From JANQTF01 sp036835375 (GTDB lineage: Bacteria; Bacteroidota; Bacteroidia; J057): a stretch of 64,000 bases of DNA. The notes below the pieces were generated by a model, which saw only the letters and a program-made list of their open reading frames with translations, was not told the DNA's origin and did no database searches. The first letter of the stretch is position 1. Every line of letters starts with the position of its first letter. Position numbers and translations under genes: made by a program. Shown here piece after piece: positions 1-8,497 of the stretch. The stretch spans positions 21,682-85,681 of the forward strand of contig DAITMB010000003.1 in assembly GCA_036835375.1 (NCBI GenBank). The letters run 5' to 3'.

Positions 1-1377
1 AGGCGACGCTCCAATCATCGGCGGAAAAAACGTGGATGCATTCAGAAAATCATCGTCGATGAGTTGGAAAGCAGGTAGTTGGGGAGTTCCCACATTCTTA
101 AAAAGACTCATTTGAAAGATAATAACGGTCGTATCAGCGCTACTTTTGATCCCTTGTTGGGAGCCCACCAGGAGATCCATTAATCCGTCGCCATTGTAGT
201 CCAGAAAGGTGGGGGATGACATCCTGCCCAAATCGATTGTTTCCGAAGAAAAAAGACCACGCCCCTGAAACTCGAAGTGTGGCGCGTCGTCGGTGCCTGT
301 ATTGAGGTAGTGGCGTGTGCCTCCGATATTTTCTGAGATGTCGGACTCGTGGGGACTGACCATGAGATCACGGACCCCATCATGGTTAAGATCGACGTAG
401 AAGGTCGCAGGAAATTCAAAGATCGAAATAGCGCTATCATAATTCGGGAAACCGAACACCGCTGAATCCATAAAAGCATGGTTCAATGTGCCGAAATTGT
501 ACACCGCATTGACAGAAGTATAGGATACGTCTCCCAACAACCCGTCGATCAAGCCATTGCCATCCAGATCGAGCAGCAACAGCGTAGATCCTGCATGTCG
601 GGTGCCACCGATGGGTTCCTCTTCATCTCCTCTTTTACAAAAAACAGTATCGCCAACGATGATGGTATCGTTGAGGCTTCCTTCGTAGAAATGGCCCCAG
701 CACCCTGTATCAAATACAAAATCCACCGTGTCGCAACGACCAAAATTTTCCATGGCCATGTTGCGGTGAAGGGCAAAAAAGTTGAACGCATTTTGAGAGG
801 ATACAATGTCCAGATCGCCATCGCCATCAATATCCACGATGGCGGGAATGTCTGTGTTGGTATTGTAAATCTCACGCAAGTTTCCGGCGTTATTCCTTTC
901 CCACAAGGGCCTGTGTGTCTGCTCGAACCCCACAGAATCCCCTCCATAGATCACTTGCTTGTACACTTGAAATTGAGACCCCCGGCTTGGAAAAGCGCAG
1001 ATGATATCAGGCAAGCCATCGCAGTCAAAGTCTGTGAGCAAAGCCCATCCCCGACATTCGCAGCTATCGAAATTGGCGGTGTATTCCGGCGCGAGGGTAT
1101 AAGAAATTTGGCCCTCTATCCCATGGCCCAGAAAGGCGGTAAAGGAGTCGTCGGATTTATCAAAAAAGACCAAGTCATCGATCCCATCAAGGTTGAGATC
1201 AATGGACGAAAAATGAGGGTTGTTCATCCCACCTGACCATGGATAGGTCATGGGATTCCCGTTTGCGTACGTGACCGGAATGTTGTTGGTCGCCCGGTAA
1301 CCTTGGGCCTGTGTAGCCGTCCAGCCGCAGAGACACAGCAGCAGAATGCCAAAAGATAGTGAGTTGTGCATAGCCAT
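1..1377 (-). CDS. FG-GAP/VCBS repeat secreted protein, 3' truncated by window
   Basis: The frame is open from ATG 1377 to the window edge, so the C-terminus is missing. The first ~23 residues form a signal peptide (MAMHNSLSFGILLLCLCG, then TQAQG). At least six calcium-loop motifs of the D-x-[DN]-x-[DN]-G-x-x-D type follow, for example DLNLDGIDDLVFF, DFDCDGLPDIICAF, DIDGDGDLDIVSS, DLNHDGVRDLMVS and DYNGDGLMDLLVGS. These are typical of FG-GAP/VCBS beta-propeller repeats. In Bacteroidota such proteins are usually surface or secreted proteins that leave by the type IX system, and the genes for that system lie in this window. The sorting domain would be in the missing part, so that route is inferred. 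The substrate is unknown. A plus-strand open frame across 478-1236 is only the shadow of this gene. Confidence 0.88.
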   Translation of the reverse strand, partial: MAMHNSLSFGILLLCLCGWTATQAQGYRATNNIPVTYANGNPMTYPWSGGMNNPHFSSIDLNLDGIDDLVFFDKSDDSFTAFLGHGIEGQISYTLAPEYTANFDSCECRGWALLTDFDCDGLPDIICAFPSRGSQFQVYKQVIYGGDSVGFEQTHRPLWERNNAGNLREIYNTNTDIPAIVDIDGDGDLDIVSSQNAFNFFALHRNMAMENFGRCDTVDFVFDTGCWGHFYEGSLNDTIIVGDTVFCKRGDEEEPIGGTRHAGSTLLLLDLDGNGLIDGLLGDVSYTSVNAVYNFGTLNHAFMDSAVFGFPNYDSAISIFEFPATFYVDLNHDGVRDLMVSPHESDISENIGGTRHYLNTGTDDAPHFEFQGRGLFSSETIDLGRMSSPTFLDYNGDGLMDLLVGSQQGIKSSADTTVIIFQMSLFKNVGTPQLPAFQLIDDDFLNASTFFPPMIGASP

Positions 1378-1856
1378 ACGATTTGTTCCTCTTGTTCTCA
1401 TTATCACTGTCTTGATCCAACAAAAACCCGAATCGCAGGGCCATCTTTTTGAGATTGGAAGTAGATGATTCTTTGAATATTTTCTCCCATTTCCCTAGGC
1501 CCGGCGACAAAAAGAGCTGATTCAACTTCCGAAACACGGATTTCAGAGCAATACCGGATGGAGTGTGTGTCAAGACTGTAGAAGTAATCAGTGGTGAAGT
1601 AAGCTACGTAAAAGTCTTGGATATGAATCTATACAATGGCCATTCGCAGCAACCTACGTGAGTGATTCTGACAAATTTACCCCTTCTCATGAGAAGTTTC
1701 AGATTGCAATTGAGCTGATTTTCCTCATGAATCTCCTCCCCAGTTTTCGCCCGTTTACGAAGGACAAATCGAAATTCTCCATCTGATGACATTCACCCAT
1801 TTGCTGTTCAAGCTTTGGGCAAGTACCTTTAAGATCTATTCGACAATATCTTCAGT
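1378..1856. other. Intergenic region between divergent genes
   Basis: About 480 bases without a convincing gene. A 62-codon minus frame at 1604-1792 has no signal peptide, membrane segment or family resemblance. The only functional signal I see is the promoter-like pair next to the downstream gene at 1800-1831. Confidence 0.5.
1800..1831 (+). promoter_or_regulatory. Bacteroidota-type promoter candidate for the DUF2937-like gene
   Basis: TTTG at 1800-1803 is followed after 20 bases by TACCTTTA at 1824-1831. This matches the Bacteroidota -33 TTTG and -7 TAnnTTTG elements except for the last base. It ends 25 bases before the ATG at 1857, which suits a short leader. Confidence 0.4.
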
Positions 1857-2369
1857 ATGGGACGCTTGTTTCGCTCTCTTGGCAGTTTGGCAGACAGAAT
1901 CCTTTGCGTGATCGCCGCAGTGATTTTTTTGCAGGCGCCGATCTATATGAATCAGTATGAAAATGTGCTGGCTGGTGCACAGAAAGAATCATCCATCTCC
2001 TTTTTACGACTGACGGACATCGCAGGAAGTTTTGGTCAATCACTGGAAGAGTACCTCGATGAACTGGTGGCGAATGAAAACCCCAAAGTGACCGCCAATG
2101 CCCAAGAAGATAAAGAAAGGCTGGATCGCTACATTCGATACACCGAAGCTCAGATGGCATTTGAGCAAGCCAACGCATTCACTCGACCGTTTGTGTTCAT
2201 GAAATGGTATGACCCAGCCCTGGGCGAAGCCGTAGTGTTCCAACCGGGGCTGCCCCTCACCATCGAAGGGTTCATGTATGCCCTTGCCGGGTTGTTGCTC
2301 ATAATGGGCTTGATCAGCCTCGTAAAATGGTTGTTGGGTGCCAGGCAAAAAGACAAAATCGCCGCTTGA
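1857..2369 (+). CDS. DUF2937-like membrane protein
   Basis: 170 residues. An N-terminal hydrophobic segment (about 12-28, with LADRILCVIAAVIFLQAP) is followed by a polar, probably helical, extracytoplasmic stretch to about 135. A second membrane segment lies at about 138-160 (MYALAGLLLIMGLISLVKWLLG), with a short basic tail. The architecture and the start pattern resemble DUF2937 proteins, which have no assigned function; this is a recollection of the family, not a search result. The 3' end overlaps the VanZ-like gene by 32 bases, so the two are probably co-transcribed from the promoter at about 1800. Confidence 0.7.
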   Translation: MGRLFRSLGSLADRILCVIAAVIFLQAPIYMNQYENVLAGAQKESSISFLRLTDIAGSFGQSLEEYLDELVANENPKVTANAQEDKERLDRYIRYTEAQMAFEQANAFTRPFVFMKWYDPALGEAVVFQPGLPLTIEGFMYALAGLLLIMGLISLVKWLLGARQKDKIAA

Positions 2370-2829
2370 TTTGACCCCTCCTTTCCTTTCCCCGCCTCGC
2401 TTGCTCTGGTTGCGATGGATCCTGCTGGTGGCCTGGATGGTCCTCATCTTCGCGCTTTCACACATGCCCGGCAAAGCTTCCTCGGAAGGGAGCCGCTGGA
2501 TTGTGGACCTCCTGGTGTGGATCGGTATCGACCCGACCGTGGTTCCACTAAACACACTATCGTTTTTGGTGCGAAAAACGGCTCATTTCACCGAATATCT
2601 TCTCTTGGCCGTGCTGAGTTATCCAATCCTTCGCTACCATGTTCCTATGGGAACACAGCGAAGTTATCTTTTGGCTTGGGCTTTCTGCGTCCTCTATGCG
2701 ATTTCGGACGAATGGCACCAGAGCCTGATTCCTGGCAGAGAAGCCGCGGCATTGGATGTGGGGATTGATGCTGTGGGCGCAGCCGTGGGTCTATGGCTGA
2801 CTGGGCGCGTGAGTCGTCGCCAGCCCTGA
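2338..2829 (+). CDS. VanZ-like family membrane protein
   Basis: 163 residues from GTG 2338; a TTG at 2371 would remove the 32-base overlap with the upstream gene and is a possible alternative. Membrane segments lie at about 23-43, 77-97, 105-121 and 136-153. Two conserved VanZ features are visible: the FLVRKTAHFTEYLLLA block, corresponding to the family's K-x-x-H-x-x-E-Y signature, and the SDEWHQSLIPGREAAALDVGIDAVGA block with D-E-x-H-Q and R-x-x-x-x-x-D. VanZ-like proteins are small integral membrane proteins linked to teicoplanin resistance in Gram-positives, but most homologues, including those in Bacteroidota, have no known function. Confidence 0.85.
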   Translation: MPGKKTKSPLDLTPPFLSPPRLLWLRWILLVAWMVLIFALSHMPGKASSEGSRWIVDLLVWIGIDPTVVPLNTLSFLVRKTAHFTEYLLLAVLSYPILRYHVPMGTQRSYLLAWAFCVLYAISDEWHQSLIPGREAAALDVGIDAVGAAVGLWLTGRVSRRQP

Positions 2830-3109
2830 CCCTGTGGCAGCAATGTACCCTGACTTTGGGCAAAAAAGAAGCTTGTTGCTCGCCGATGGTCTTGCACCGA
2901 ATCCCCCAAATAGCCCCGATCACAAGAATTTTTCCTTTACCTTTACCACAGCCAATCGAGCATCAATTATTCATTTGGTTGAATGTGTGGCCAATACTGC
3001 TCAGCGTATCTTTTCCGTTCAATGAGGCGGTCACACCTCCCAATTTCTCAAAAAACGACCTTTTTTCCGTATTTCATTCCGTTGAATCCCTCCAATAACC
3101 CTATACGAT

Positions 3110-4369
3110 ATGATCGTCGAAGTCAAAGTACCCAGCCCTGGTGAGTCCATCACAGAGGTGGAAATCGAAAGCTGGCTTGTAGCCAATGGCGACTATGTAG
3201 AAATGGACGCCGAATTGGCAGAAATTAATTCTGACAAAGCCACCCTCACCGTGAACGCCGAATCTGCTGGAACCATCGAAATCATCGCTCAGGCAGGTGA
3301 CACCGTGGCTGTCGGCGATGTGATTGCCAAAATCGATACCTCTGCCAGCGGCGGCAGTGCCAAAGAAGCCAACACTTCGGAAGCCCCTGCACCAGCCCCA
3401 AAAACAGAGGAATCTTCCCCTGCTCCAATAGCGAGCAGCAACAGCAGCTATGCCGCTGGCCATCCCTCCGTATCCGCAGCAAAACTCATGGCCAGCAAGG
3501 GCATGGATCCCGACTCCGTCGCCGGCACAGGCAAGGACGGGCGCATCACCAAGACTGATGTCGTCCAGCACAAGCCAGCAGCAGCGCCCGCGAAGGCAAC
3601 CCCGGCATCGGAACCCAAAAAGCCTGCCACAGCCATTCCAGCTATGCCACAGCCCAGCAGCGGTGCGGCAAGAGAAGAATCCCGCGAAAAAATGTCGCGG
3701 ATGCGCCTCACCATTGCTAAGCGCCTCGTCACTGTCAAAAATGAAACCGCCATGCTCACCACCTTCAACGAGGTGGACCTCTTTGCGGTGATGGAGCTAA
3801 GGAAGAAGTACAAGGAAAAATTTAAAGAAACCCACGGTGTTGGACTAGGATTCATGTCCTTTTTCACCAAAGCTGTCACCATGGCCCTCATGGAGTTTCC
3901 AGCAGTCAACGGCCAGATTCAGGATCAGGAAATCATCACCTTCAACTACGCGGACGTAAGCATCGCCGTCAGTACAGAAAAAGGCCTCGTGGTTCCCGTG
4001 ATCCGGGATGCGCACCTCATGACCCTGGCCGAGATTGAGAAGGCTGTCATGCACTATGCCCTCAAGGCACGGGAAAACAAAATTTCAATTCAAGACATGG
4101 AAGGCGGCACCTTCTCCATCACCAATGGAGGTGTGTTTGGTTCCATGCTTTCTACGCCGATCCTCAACCCGCCACAGTCAGCCATCTTGGGGATGCACAA
4201 CATTGTGGAGCGGCCCGTTGCGATCAATGGTGAGGTGAAAATTCGGCCTATTATGTATGTTGCGCTTTCCTACGATCATCGCATCATCGATGGCAAGGAG
4301 GCCGTGAGCTTCCTGTTTCGTGTGAAAGAAAGACTGGAAGATCCCTCCAGACTGTTGCTCGAAGTGTAG
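3110..4369 (+). CDS. sucB: 2-Oxoglutarate dehydrogenase E2, dihydrolipoyl succinyltransferase
   Basis: 419 residues. The order is an N-terminal lipoyl domain (1-75) with the lipoylated Lys43 in an SDKA turn, a Pro/Ala/Lys-rich linker, a peripheral-subunit-binding domain (about 110-150, with PSVSAAKLMASKGMDP and TGKDGRITKTDV), a second Ala/Pro linker, and the acyltransferase core. The core ends with the active-site block SYDHRIIDGKEAV (His390, Asp394). The lipoyl start and the TFNEVDL block point to the succinyl (OdhB/SucB) rather than the acetyl enzyme. It transfers succinyl groups to CoA in the TCA cycle. The E1 gene (sucA), often adjacent, is not in the window. A strong terminator follows. 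Confidence 0.93.
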   Translation: MIVEVKVPSPGESITEVEIESWLVANGDYVEMDAELAEINSDKATLTVNAESAGTIEIIAQAGDTVAVGDVIAKIDTSASGGSAKEANTSEAPAPAPKTEESSPAPIASSNSSYAAGHPSVSAAKLMASKGMDPDSVAGTGKDGRITKTDVVQHKPAAAPAKATPASEPKKPATAIPAMPQPSSGAAREESREKMSRMRLTIAKRLVTVKNETAMLTTFNEVDLFAVMELRKKYKEKFKETHGVGLGFMSFFTKAVTMALMEFPAVNGQIQDQEIITFNYADVSIAVSTEKGLVVPVIRDAHLMTLAEIEKAVMHYALKARENKISIQDMEGGTFSITNGGVFGSMLSTPILNPPQSAILGMHNIVERPVAINGEVKIRPIMYVALSYDHRIIDGKEAVSFLFRVKERLEDPSRLLLEV

Positions 4370-4424
4370 AGCAGCAAACCCATGGGGGGGTTCACTACCG
4401 AATCTCTAACATAGCAACATAGCA

Positions 4425-4453
4425 AAAGCGCCCTGGCAATGCCGGGGCGCTTT
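4425..4453. terminator. Bidirectional hairpin terminator after sucB
   Basis: A 13-base-pair stem with one G-T wobble and an AAT loop (arms AAAGCGCCCTGGC and GCCGGGGCGCTTT). It is flanked by A on one side and TTTATT on the other. It sits between convergent sucB and the barrel-protein gene and can end both transcripts. Confidence 0.8.
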
Positions 4454-4549
4454 ATTGATGTTTCAGCTTGGAGGTTATTCTGCGTAAAAAGTTCAGCCGG
4501 AAGGACCTCATTTACATTTTAAGCCTGCCCGGAGCGCTGCGCTGATACA

Positions 4550-5518
4550 TTAGAAATTGATGAGGTTCACGCCTGCCATCACCGTTTGGGTATCGCTCGG
4601 GTTCTCTGATTCAAAGAGGGGAGAAAGATTGTACATCACGTAGAAGTCGAACCACTTGAAGTCCACCCGCGCCATGAGGCCATAGCGATAGCGATTGACG
4701 CCAAATTCTCCGTCCTTTTTGACCGTACCATTTTGGTTGCTGACCTGCTTGGTGCGTGCATTCCACAAGATGCCTGCATAGCCACCGACTGAAATGCTCA
4801 CGCCGTCATCCCCACCTGGATCTGTGTTAAAGTTGAGCAACAGTGGAATCTGCGCATAGCGTGTGGTGAGCTTGTTTTTCTCAAATTCTACCCCTGTATT
4901 TTCCAATTCCAGGCCGTTCTCGCCTTCTACCAGCGTCACATCTCCCTTGAAATAATGGCTGCTCCAGTCGATCGTGATGGCACTTTTGAGGTTCACAGCG
5001 CCTCTCCCAATGAGGCTCACGGTGGTAGGTAGAAGGTGGAGCGCCACATGCGAACCAATGCGAAAGTCTCTGACTTCAAGCTCTTGAGCGGTAGGGATGG
5101 CATTTTCGGCAAATCCAGAAGGACCATAGTAGTTGAGGATTCCAAGGTCAAGTCCGAGAGGATCCACGCTGGAGTAGTTCTTCTTTTTCTTTTTGTCCTT
5201 GTTGTCATACTCCGGATCGAAGCCATCTGATGATTCATCATCAGAATCTTTTCCTTTTTTGGCCTGTGGCACATCGACAATATCTACGCGCTTGACACCA
5301 TCTTCAGAAATGATGATGAATTTCTTGTCGCGCCAAACGACTTCGGTGGTATCGGATTTGACGATGACGACGGGCTCATCCTCCATTTGCTCTTCTGAGT
5401 TCTCGAGGCTGTCGGAGGCAGTGGGTTCTGTACCAGGCTGGGCTGAGAGCATGCCAAAGAAGGCAAACGTCATCAGAAAAAATCCCAAGGTGCGTGCGAA
5501 AGCTGGTTTCCTGTTCAT
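4550..5518 (-). CDS. PorT-like outer-membrane beta-barrel protein of a sigma-factor operon
   Basis: 322 residues. The order is a signal peptide (about 1-26, ending LSAQ), a highly charged stretch (30-115) rich in Asp/Glu and ending in a Lys run (DNKDKKKKKNYSS), and then about 200 residues of alternating amphipathic strands. These end in GVNLINF, with a C-terminal Phe that suits BAM recognition. The barrel part resembles the Bacteroidota 'outer membrane protein beta-barrel' (PorT-like) family. The gene overlaps the anti-sigma-like gene by 4 bases, and a sigma factor lies just upstream, so all three are probably one regulated operon. What the barrel carries or senses cannot be told from sequence. 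Confidence 0.75.
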   Translation of the reverse strand: MNRKPAFARTLGFFLMTFAFFGMLSAQPGTEPTASDSLENSEEQMEDEPVVIVKSDTTEVVWRDKKFIIISEDGVKRVDIVDVPQAKKGKDSDDESSDGFDPEYDNKDKKKKKNYSSVDPLGLDLGILNYYGPSGFAENAIPTAQELEVRDFRIGSHVALHLLPTTVSLIGRGAVNLKSAITIDWSSHYFKGDVTLVEGENGLELENTGVEFEKNKLTTRYAQIPLLLNFNTDPGGDDGVSISVGGYAGILWNARTKQVSNQNGTVKKDGEFGVNRYRYGLMARVDFKWFDFYVMYNLSPLFESENPSDTQTVMAGVNLINF

Positions 5519-6339
5519 AATTTGGAGCTTTGAGTCGCTTTTTTGTGCGTTTTTTTCGTGAAACGGAGATTAAACAATTCGAGCTGGTAGGTGCGGACCT
5601 CATCCCCTTCACTTTCTTCAGAATAGACCTGAAGGGGTGTTTTGACCAATTTTCCCAGTTCTGAGGAGGCGAAGTTGACAGCATCGCCGAGAGTAAGATT
5701 ATTAAGATCAATGGCCTGACGCTGGTTGGGCACAGGGGCCTTGGCGATGGGAGCCATACGCCGTTCAGCGGCATCCAGATCGGGAATGTCGTCGAGTTGG
5801 TCAGACAGGTTATCTGGCATAACTGGTTGCATGGGTCCCACTTGGCGGATCACCCGCGAGGGAGGGAGAGGCGAATCGGTGCGTCCATCGGAGAGCGACG
5901 CTTCGGGGTCTTCGCCCGGTCCGGCAATTTGGCTGTCAGCGAGTCCGCTCAGAATCTCGGGAGCGGGGGCCGTGGGAAGCATTGTCGTCTCAGCGAGCGA
6001 AGTTCCGGTCTGCCCATTCAAGTTCCCGGAATCAGACGAGGGCGGTGACGGAGTAGGCTGGCTGTTCGACGGATTTGGTTGCCGATCCTGGTAGGGATCC
6101 TGCTGGGTCGTGTAGTCAATCGGGGGCTGCTGTTCCGAAGAACTGAGCACCCAAATGAGTCCCACCAACAGAACGAGGGAGGCTGCGACGAGCCAAGTTG
6201 AGCGCCATAGGTAGAACGGGGTGCTTCGCTGGCTGATCTGGCTCTCGATGGCGGGCCAAAGGTCTCGCTCTGTTTCAGCCTCGTAGTGGGCAAACTGCTC
6301 CTGGAGCAATTCTTTCCACTGGTCTTCACGCTTTTCCAT
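5515..6339 (-). CDS. Anti-sigma-factor-like single-pass membrane protein
   Basis: 274 residues. A cytosolic N-terminus of about 45 residues (KREDQWKELLQEQFAHYEAE, then DLWPAIESQI) precedes one membrane segment (about 50-67, TWLVAASLVLLVGLIWVLSS). A long Pro/Ser/Gln-rich extracytoplasmic linker leads to a short C-terminal domain with LTLGDAVNFASSELGK. The D-LW-x-x-I start resembles Bacteroidota anti-sigma factors. Position supports the role: the sigma-factor gene is directly upstream and the barrel gene overlaps downstream by 4 bases (ATGA). I see no zinc-binding HxxxCxxC motif, so it would be a non-ZAS type. The partner assignment is inferred from context. Confidence 0.65.
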   Translation of the reverse strand: MEKREDQWKELLQEQFAHYEAETERDLWPAIESQISQRSTPFYLWRSTWLVAASLVLLVGLIWVLSSSEQQPPIDYTTQQDPYQDRQPNPSNSQPTPSPPSSDSGNLNGQTGTSLAETTMLPTAPAPEILSGLADSQIAGPGEDPEASLSDGRTDSPLPPSRVIRQVGPMQPVMPDNLSDQLDDIPDLDAAERRMAPIAKAPVPNQRQAIDLNNLTLGDAVNFASSELGKLVKTPLQVYSEESEGDEVRTYQLELFNLRFTKKTHKKATQSSKL

Positions 6340-6470
6340 CTCTGAAGCTGGTTAGTTGATTGATATATCCCGAAAAAGGAAAGAGTGCAGTGTCGATTGG
6401 TGGGCAGACGGGAGACCTCTCGCACCCACTGGGCCTTGAAAAGGCAAGGACCGTTGCATGTTGTTGCTTC

Positions 6471-7028
6471 TCATCCTTCTTTAGCTCGGGCATTCAGATG
6501 AAGGATTTTTTCCTGTAAAATCTTTTTGGCTCGGGACAGTTGCGACTTGGAAGTTCCCTCTGTGATCCCGAGCATCGTACCAATTTCCTGGTGAGAATAG
6601 CCTTCGATGGCGTAGAGATTGAACACCGTCCGATAGCCCACTGGCATGCTTCGGATGAGGGTCAGAATTTCTTCTTTGCTGATCCCACCAATGACATCGG
6701 CATCCGTTTCCAAATCGAAGGCTGTGTTCACATCCACCATGAAGTATCTCGAATTGCGGCGATAATGCTCAATCGAGGTATGAACCATGATTCGGCGGAT
6801 CCATCCTTCAAAAGATCCTTTCCCTTGAAATCCGCTCAGGTTTTTGAACACCTTCACAAATCCCTCTTGCAGAATATCCTCTGCGTCGTCGCGGTTGTCG
6901 GTGTAGCGCAAGCACACGCCATACATCAATCGGTGGTATCGCTGATACAGCGCCCTTTGATGCGATGGACTTCCACGCTTACATCCTTCGACCAGTTCCG
7001 CTTCCGAATAGGTAGAAGCTATTTGCAT
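6471..7028 (-). CDS. ECF-type RNA polymerase sigma-70 factor
   Basis: 185 residues from ATG 7028; an in-frame ATG at 7097 would add 23 residues outside the family pattern. Region 2 is clear (ALYQRYHRLMYGVCLRYT, then DAEDILQEGFVKVFKNL and GSFEGWIRRIMVHTSIEHYR). Region 4 is a helix-turn-helix (LPxGYRTVF equivalent SMPVGYRTVFNLYAIEGYSH, then QEIGTMLGITEGTSKSQLSRAKKIL). There is no region 1 or 3, as in ECF factors. It directs RNA polymerase to a small regulon, likely its own operon with the membrane regulator and barrel protein downstream. 131 bases separate it from the anti-sigma-like gene. Confidence 0.9.
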   Translation of the reverse strand: MQIASTYSEAELVEGCKRGSPSHQRALYQRYHRLMYGVCLRYTDNRDDAEDILQEGFVKVFKNLSGFQGKGSFEGWIRRIMVHTSIEHYRRNSRYFMVDVNTAFDLETDADVIGGISKEEILTLIRSMPVGYRTVFNLYAIEGYSHQEIGTMLGITEGTSKSQLSRAKKILQEKILHLNARAKEG

Positions 7029-7196
7029 AGGAATGGATTTCTGAGTCTTTTCGGAAAGGTAGATGATGTGCAGGAGATCATCGTTGCACATACTCAAAAA
7101 AAAAATGATTTTGGGGGACCATTTTCCCAGCGAAACTCCAATTGTTAACGTCTAGCGCTGCCAAGGTGATCGTAGAAGGAATATCAGCCCGCGGAA

Positions 7197-8375
7197 CTAC
7201 TGCAATTTCTCCTTTACGTGAATCTTAGAAAGAATTCGAAGGAGTTGTTTCCCGCGTGCCCGGACCGCAGCGCTGCCTTCTACCATGTGGGCGCTCACCA
7301 TTAGCTGCACTTCAGCAGCAAAGATTGGATATCGAAGGGCTTGGTCGGTAAGGGCTTGCAGAATAAACACCCGCACGAAAATATTCTTCGTACGCGGAAG
7401 CCAATCTTCCAGGGTATTCATGACTTTTCCTACTTGATGTTCCTGCCACTGGATCCTTCCCAGCATCAAAGGCAGCGACATATCGATGGCTGGGTCTGCC
7501 ACCAATCGGTCCAGATCAGCGAATATCCGATCCGCATGGGATGGCAAAGCATCTGGAAATGTACGCGAAAGCTTATCCACGGCGCTCGCCGCACGAAATC
7601 GAACCTCAGGCTTCTCCGACCACATGCCATCAACCAACACATCGAATTCGGACATCTGCCCATTGGCAAGGCGTGAGTTTTGCTCCTTCACGATCTGCGG
7701 GACCTCGCCCAGGGTGCGCAGGCTCCCACCCGAAAGTCGCTGAAGCAGGGGATGGTCGGAACGCGCAGGAAGGAGATCGGCCAAAAAAGTCCCTTCCAAG
7801 TCAGAGACTGTGTCGAGATCACAAAGAGCTTCCAATTCTTCCCAGGCCCAGCCAAGGGACTGCAACCGCGCACGAGTTTGGACCAGCACCTGATCGCTGC
7901 TCCAAAGGATGCCATCGAACAAGAGCTTCGACGGGGCTTGGCTCAATCCGATCAGATAATACCCGCCGTCTTGGGCAGGGCCAATGACCGCGGGTACCCT
8001 GTCCAGCGCTGATAAAGCTTTCAGGATCAGGCCTGCATGGATGTCAGGCAAATCGGACCCGATCAAGACGACTTTTGCTGCACCCTGCTCAAACCCTTTT
8101 TGTAGCGCATGATACATCCGCGTGCCAATGTCGTCCCCCCATTGGCTCTGCCTCGAAAAGGAAGCTTCTTGCCAGAGATCTTCCTCCGGAATGGCGTTTC
8201 CGTACCAAATGTTCACAGACAACACAGGCGACAGTTCCGTTGCGACGGCCCGCGTCTTGTGTAGTAGCCGCTCGTAGGCCAACAGGGCTTTGCGATGGCC
8301 GATCCCTGCAGCCAGCCGTGTCTTGGTCTGGCCGGGGTGGGGATGTTTGACGAAAATTTGAAGGAGTGAAGTCAC
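7197..8375 (-). CDS. TIGR04282-family transferase fused to HEAT-like helical repeats
   Basis: 392 residues from GTG 8375, chosen because TIGR04282 proteins begin right before the IFVKxPxxGxxKTRLA box, here LQIFVKHPHPGQTKTRLAAG. The frame is open to 8450 but the extra residues do not fit. Residues 1-200 form a GT-A-like nucleotidyl/glycosyl transferase domain, with GSDLPDI as the metal/nucleotide motif and GPAQDGGYYLIGL. Residues about 240-390 form a helical repeat unit (FDVLVDGMWSEKPEVRFRAA, then NIFVRVFILQALTDQALR and AVRARGKQLLRIL) like stand-alone HEAT proteins in other bacteria. Activity and partner are unknown. No frameshift is seen at the junction, so the fusion looks genuine. Confidence 0.82.
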   Translation of the reverse strand: MTSLLQIFVKHPHPGQTKTRLAAGIGHRKALLAYERLLHKTRAVATELSPVLSVNIWYGNAIPEEDLWQEASFSRQSQWGDDIGTRMYHALQKGFEQGAAKVVLIGSDLPDIHAGLILKALSALDRVPAVIGPAQDGGYYLIGLSQAPSKLLFDGILWSSDQVLVQTRARLQSLGWAWEELEALCDLDTVSDLEGTFLADLLPARSDHPLLQRLSGGSLRTLGEVPQIVKEQNSRLANGQMSEFDVLVDGMWSEKPEVRFRAASAVDKLSRTFPDALPSHADRIFADLDRLVADPAIDMSLPLMLGRIQWQEHQVGKVMNTLEDWLPRTKNIFVRVFILQALTDQALRYPIFAAEVQLMVSAHMVEGSAAVRARGKQLLRILSKIHVKEKLQ

Positions 8376-8497
8376 GAACAATACGCGTAAAGGGCAGGTG
8401 AATAAAGCGGATCTCGATAAGGATGTATGTGAAAGTCGTGCCCGGATCATGCACTTGAATCATCCAGATGACTTTCGCCTCGAAGTACGCTCGACAA

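Noticed and set aside
478..1236. Long plus-strand open frame (252 codons)
   Set aside because: It is antisense to the FG-GAP repeat gene, whose minus frame has a signal peptide and six calcium-loop motifs. The plus frame has no family features.
1378..1573. Possible coding remnant upstream of the FG-GAP gene on the minus strand
   Set aside because: The frame covering 1199-1573 runs into the real gene in another phase and shows no domain or signal features.
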